A DNA stretch of 64,000 nucleotides from Bradyrhizobium sp. LTSP885 (lineage in GTDB: Bacteria > Pseudomonadota > Alphaproteobacteria > Rhizobiales > Xanthobacteraceae), in the NCBI RefSeq assembly GCF_000938305.1, contig NZ_JYMT01000021.1, forward strand, positions 214,836 through 278,835, given 5' to 3'. This document shows, in pieces, positions 61,316-64,000 of the stretch (its first letter is position 1; each line of letters opens with the position of its first letter). Under the pieces are notes generated by a model that made no database searches, was not told the origin of the DNA, and saw only the letters and a program-made list of their open reading frames with translations. The position numbers were made by a program, and so were the translations under genes.

Positions 61316-61333
61316 CTGTCATATCACTGTCAT
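61316..61333 (+). promoter_or_regulatory. Pho box upstream of the PiT gene
   Basis: Two exact CTGTCAT repeats separated by ATCA (11-bp period), matching the PhoB consensus. It lies 60 bp before the start codon of the phosphate transporter gene. Confidence 0.85.
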
Positions 61334-61393
61334 GTAAGCGTAGTCCTAATGTCACACGCCATAGCCCCCTATTTCATTTCCCAGAGAGAATTT

Positions 61394-63016
61394 ATGAGCG
61401 ATGTCGCGTTGCCCGGTTCGATCGAGCCTGCTCTCGGGAGAGGCCCGGATCTTGAAAAAGGCTTTCATCCCCTGACGGGTATTATCTACCTGGGAGTGAT
61501 CGGTGCTGCTCTCTTGTTCGTCGCGTACAGCATCTACGCGGATGTCGGTGCCACCGGCGCAGGGAAGACCTCGTATCTGGCATTCCTGCTGCTCTTCGTC
61601 GCATTGCTGATCGCGCTCGGCTTCGAATTCGTCAACGGCTTTCACGACACGGCCAACGCCGTCGCGACCGTCATTTACACATGCTCGATGCCGGCCCATG
61701 TCGCCGTCGTTTGGTCGGGCGTGTTCAATCTCATCGGTGTTCTTCTGTCGAGTGGCGCAGTCGCCTTTGGCATCGTTTCGCTGTTGCCGGTGGAGTTGAT
61801 CCTTCAGGTCGGCAGCAGTGCCGGCTTCGCGATGGTATTCGCGCTGCTGATCGCGGCGATCATCTGGAACGTGGGCACCTGGTATTTCGGGCTGCCGGCT
61901 TCGAGCTCGCACACCCTGATCGGATCGATCATGGGCGTTGGCATCACCAACGCGTTGATGCACGGCCGAGAGGGGACCTCGGGCGTGGACTGGTCCCAGG
62001 CCGGCAACATCGCCAAAGCCCTCCTCCTGTCGCCATTGTTCGGCTTCGCGCTCGCCGCGATTCTGCTCTTTGCGCTCAAAAGCGCTCTCTTGCGCGCGAC
62101 GCCAGCACTGTTTGCCGAGCCAAAGGGCGACCAGCCCCCTCCCTGGTGGATACGAGGCGTCCTGATCCTCACCTGCACCCTGGTCAGTTTTTTCCACGGG
62201 TCCAACGACGGTCAAAAAGGCATGGGCCTTATTATGCTCATTCTGATCGGCACGGTCCCGACGGCTTACGCGCTGAATCGTGCGATGCCCGCCAGCCAGA
62301 TCGAGCAGTTCGCCAACAACTCGGCTGCCGCAGGCAAAGTCATCGAGAGCAAAAGCGCCGACCGCCGCGTCACCGGCAACGCGCGCCCAGCGGTGACCAA
62401 TTATATCGCGCTTCGCCAGCTCGACGAAAGCACCTACCCGTCACTGGTCAAGCTGATGCGGGAGATCAGCGACGAGGTTGCACAATACGGGTCGCTCGCA
62501 AAGTTCCCGGCTGAGACGGTCAGCAATACGCGCAACGATATGTACCTGGTTTCCGAAACCCTTCGGCTCCTTATGAAGAGTGACGAGAGCAAGCTCAGCG
62601 GCGACGACGTTGCAACGCTTGCGCGCTACAAGGGATCGCTGGACAGCGCGACGAAATTCATCCCGAGTTGGGTCAAGATCGCGGTCGCGATTGCACTTGG
62701 CCTCGGCACGATGGTCGGCTGGAAGCGAATCGTGGTGACCGTCGGCGAGAAAATCGGCAAGACCCATTTGACTTACGCACAAGGCGCGTGTGCCGAAATC
62801 ACAGCGGCTGCGACGATTGCAGCGGCGGATGGCTACGGTCTGCCGGTGTCGACGACGCATGTTCTATCGTCAGGCATCGCAGGCACCATGACGGCCAACG
62901 GGTCGGGGCTGCAATGGTCGACGATCCGCAATATCGCGATGGCCTGGGTGCTGACCTTGCCGGTCGCTATGCTGATTTCGGGCACGCTGTACTTTGTCTT
63001 TGCTCATCTGTTCTAG
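61394..63016 (+). CDS. pit: PiT family inorganic phosphate transporter
   Basis: A 540-residue phosphate:cation symporter. Both PiT signature repeats are present: GFEFVNGFHDTANAVATVIY in the N-terminal half with LPASSSHTLIGS, and VSFFHGSNDGQKGMGLIM plus GLPVSTTHVLSSG in the C-terminal half. A hydrophilic loop of about 130 residues (near 310-440) separates them. The ATG at 61394 is chosen over one 45 bp earlier. The Pho box upstream predicts induction by phosphate starvation, unlike the constitutive pit of E. coli. Confidence 0.95.
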   Translation: MSDVALPGSIEPALGRGPDLEKGFHPLTGIIYLGVIGAALLFVAYSIYADVGATGAGKTSYLAFLLLFVALLIALGFEFVNGFHDTANAVATVIYTCSMPAHVAVVWSGVFNLIGVLLSSGAVAFGIVSLLPVELILQVGSSAGFAMVFALLIAAIIWNVGTWYFGLPASSSHTLIGSIMGVGITNALMHGREGTSGVDWSQAGNIAKALLLSPLFGFALAAILLFALKSALLRATPALFAEPKGDQPPPWWIRGVLILTCTLVSFFHGSNDGQKGMGLIMLILIGTVPTAYALNRAMPASQIEQFANNSAAAGKVIESKSADRRVTGNARPAVTNYIALRQLDESTYPSLVKLMREISDEVAQYGSLAKFPAETVSNTRNDMYLVSETLRLLMKSDESKLSGDDVATLARYKGSLDSATKFIPSWVKIAVAIALGLGTMVGWKRIVVTVGEKIGKTHLTYAQGACAEITAAATIAAADGYGLPVSTTHVLSSGIAGTMTANGSGLQWSTIRNIAMAWVLTLPVAMLISGTLYFVFAHLF

Positions 63017-63179
63017 CAGATCGCATCCCTCGACACCGAGATCCCCGGCCGTCGAAATGGGTTGATCGCTTCCGGCCCGAAATTATGAATGTGGAGATCG
63101 ACCGGAGCAGGCGATCCAACCAGGTTCCAGGGCGTTCCCGAAACCTCAAGCATCCGCTCTTCGCGGCACAGGAGTTGAA

Positions 63180-63551
63180 ATGGCGGCCGATGCGAGCTTC
63201 AGCGTCTTGACGGGGAATGATGTCGAGACGCGCAGCGTAAAAGCAGGCGACGTGATTTTTCGCGAGGGGCAACCGGCCAACGAGCTCTTCGTCATCAGGA
63301 GCGGTCAGGTTCGCATTCAAGTCGGCAACAGAGCCATCGCCGAGCTTTCGACTGACAACATCTTTGGCGAAATGGCGCTGATCGACAGCGAGCCAAGGAG
63401 CGCGACTGCCATCGCAATCACCGACGTCGAGCTTGTGCCGATCTCCGAAAAGCAATTTCTCTTCCTCGTGAGTCAAACGCCCTATTTCGCGCTCAAGGTC
63501 ATGAGGACGCTCGCACAGCGACTGCGGGTGATGAACAAGGGCTTCGCCTGA
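63180..63551 (+). CDS. Stand-alone cyclic nucleotide-binding domain protein
   Basis: A 123-residue protein consisting only of a cNMP-binding beta-barrel. GDVIFREGQPANELFVIRSG, the phosphate-binding cassette region IFGEMALIDSEPRSATAIAI and the C-helix (ALKVMRTLAQRLRVMNKGF) are visible; the FGEMAL...PRSAT cassette has the residues that contact cyclic nucleotide phosphate. There is no DNA-binding or enzyme domain. AGGAG lies upstream of the ATG. It follows the phosphate transporter by 160 bp in the same direction; a link is possible but not shown. Confidence 0.88.
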   Translation: MAADASFSVLTGNDVETRSVKAGDVIFREGQPANELFVIRSGQVRIQVGNRAIAELSTDNIFGEMALIDSEPRSATAIAITDVELVPISEKQFLFLVSQTPYFALKVMRTLAQRLRVMNKGFA

Positions 63552-63606
63552 CGCTTCCTGCGAAAGCCAGGAAGGTGAATATGGCCGCCGATCCTCCGAT
63601 AGGCGC

Positions 63607-64000
63607 CTAGATCAACGCTTCCTTGCGCAGCGTCGTCTCGATCTCGGCAAGAATCCGCGCCAGCCGATCGGCCCATGCCGTCTCGCCGGCCTGGTCGGAG
63701 ATCAGGTCCTGGCGGATCTCGATGCCGGAGTTCATCAGGCCGCGCCTCTCGCCATGCACGGGGATCGTGTAGTCGGTCTCGTCGCTGACTGCATAGGGCT
63801 CGTTGTCGCCGACCACGAGTTCGCTCTCGTTGCGCAGATGTTTCAGGAGCAACGGCGGCAGCACCGTGTCGCGTTGATAGAGCGTGCCGATGTGCCAGGG
63901 CCGCGCGATGCCGGCATAGACGGGCGTAAAACTATGCAGCGACACCAGCACCGTCGGCATGCCCAGCTGCGCGCGGGCGTCGATGATCTCATCGATGCGG
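63607..64000 (-). CDS. N-formylglutamate amidohydrolase family protein (partial, 5' end outside window)
   Basis: The frame is open to the window edge and gives the C-terminal 130 residues of an N-formylglutamate amidohydrolase-like Zn enzyme. VLVSLHSFTPVYAGIARPWH holds a conserved His, and VGDNEPYAVSDETDYTIPVHGE and GLMNSGIEIRQDLI follow, as in HutG-type and related proteins. The internal ATG at 63960 is not the start, since IDEIIDARAQLG precedes it in frame. Histidine degradation is one possible role; no hut genes are visible. Confidence 0.88.
   Translation of the reverse strand, partial: RIDEIIDARAQLGMPTVLVSLHSFTPVYAGIARPWHIGTLYQRDTVLPPLLLKHLRNESELVVGDNEPYAVSDETDYTIPVHGERRGLMNSGIEIRQDLISDQAGETAWADRLARILAEIETTLRKEALI

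Overview
The window is 64 kb of high-GC chromosome from an alphaproteobacterium, most likely Bradyrhizobium or a close relative in the Nitrobacteraceae. This rests on several things seen together: a histidyl-tRNA synthetase of the Rhizobiales/Caulobacter type, a Brucella-type lumazine synthase behind an FMN riboswitch, UbiK, a CtrA-clade style gene content (petP/petR-like regulators beside ilvE; lgt-methyltransferase-pgeF), and several families of palindromic intergenic repeats of the kind scattered through Bradyrhizobium genomes. Nearly all of it is core chromosome. I see no prophage, integrase, intact insertion sequence or CRISPR array.

Layout. 0-9.7 kb: uvrC (cut by the window edge), an outer-membrane beta-barrel, a cold-shock protein, rlmJ, RNase T2, small exported proteins, then a MarR / response regulator / histidine kinase operon. 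9.7-26 kb: biosynthesis and translation genes (ilvE, hisS, proC, ribH with its FMN riboswitch, prs, the lgt-methyltransferase-pgeF operon, ubiK, rplY-pth-ychF). 26-34 kb: a CsoR/copper P-type ATPase pair, a DapA paralogue, a LysR-TrxB pair, an Lrp regulator, DoxX and greA. 34-47 kb: carB and carA, which lie on the same strand but about 6 kb apart, with an MFS exporter/ArsR pair, Dps, an enolase-superfamily enzyme and a GatB/YqeY protein between or beside them. 47-64 kb is more accessory: acyl-CoA synthetase, a Fic/antitoxin module, LVIVD-repeat and DUF proteins, a class IV aminotransferase that looks inserted, an amidohydrolase, a membrane GH17 glucanase, a broken LysR gene, a Pho-box-driven phosphate transporter and a cut N-formylglutamate amidohydrolase.

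The most unusual signals are not in the protein genes. They are: (1) a candidate small RNA on the minus strand near 30.1 kb with promoter, CCUCCU anti-Shine-Dalgarno motif, hairpin and terminator; (2) terminator-like hairpins placed 20-40 nt before the start codons of carB, a dapA paralogue and rplY, which suggests leader control; (3) a tRNA-Cys-like gene at 39.9 kb with abnormal D-loop and anticodon arm; (4) a low-GC mosaic patch inside hisS; (5) a transaminase gene of the (R)-amine type sitting between two copies of the tail of a DUF1349 gene; (6) a pair of near-identical dyads between arsR and an MFS gene, a CsoR operator and a textbook Pho box; (7) repeat elements that sit directly against start codons or nest inside one another. 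All assignments are from reading the sequence; no database search was possible.
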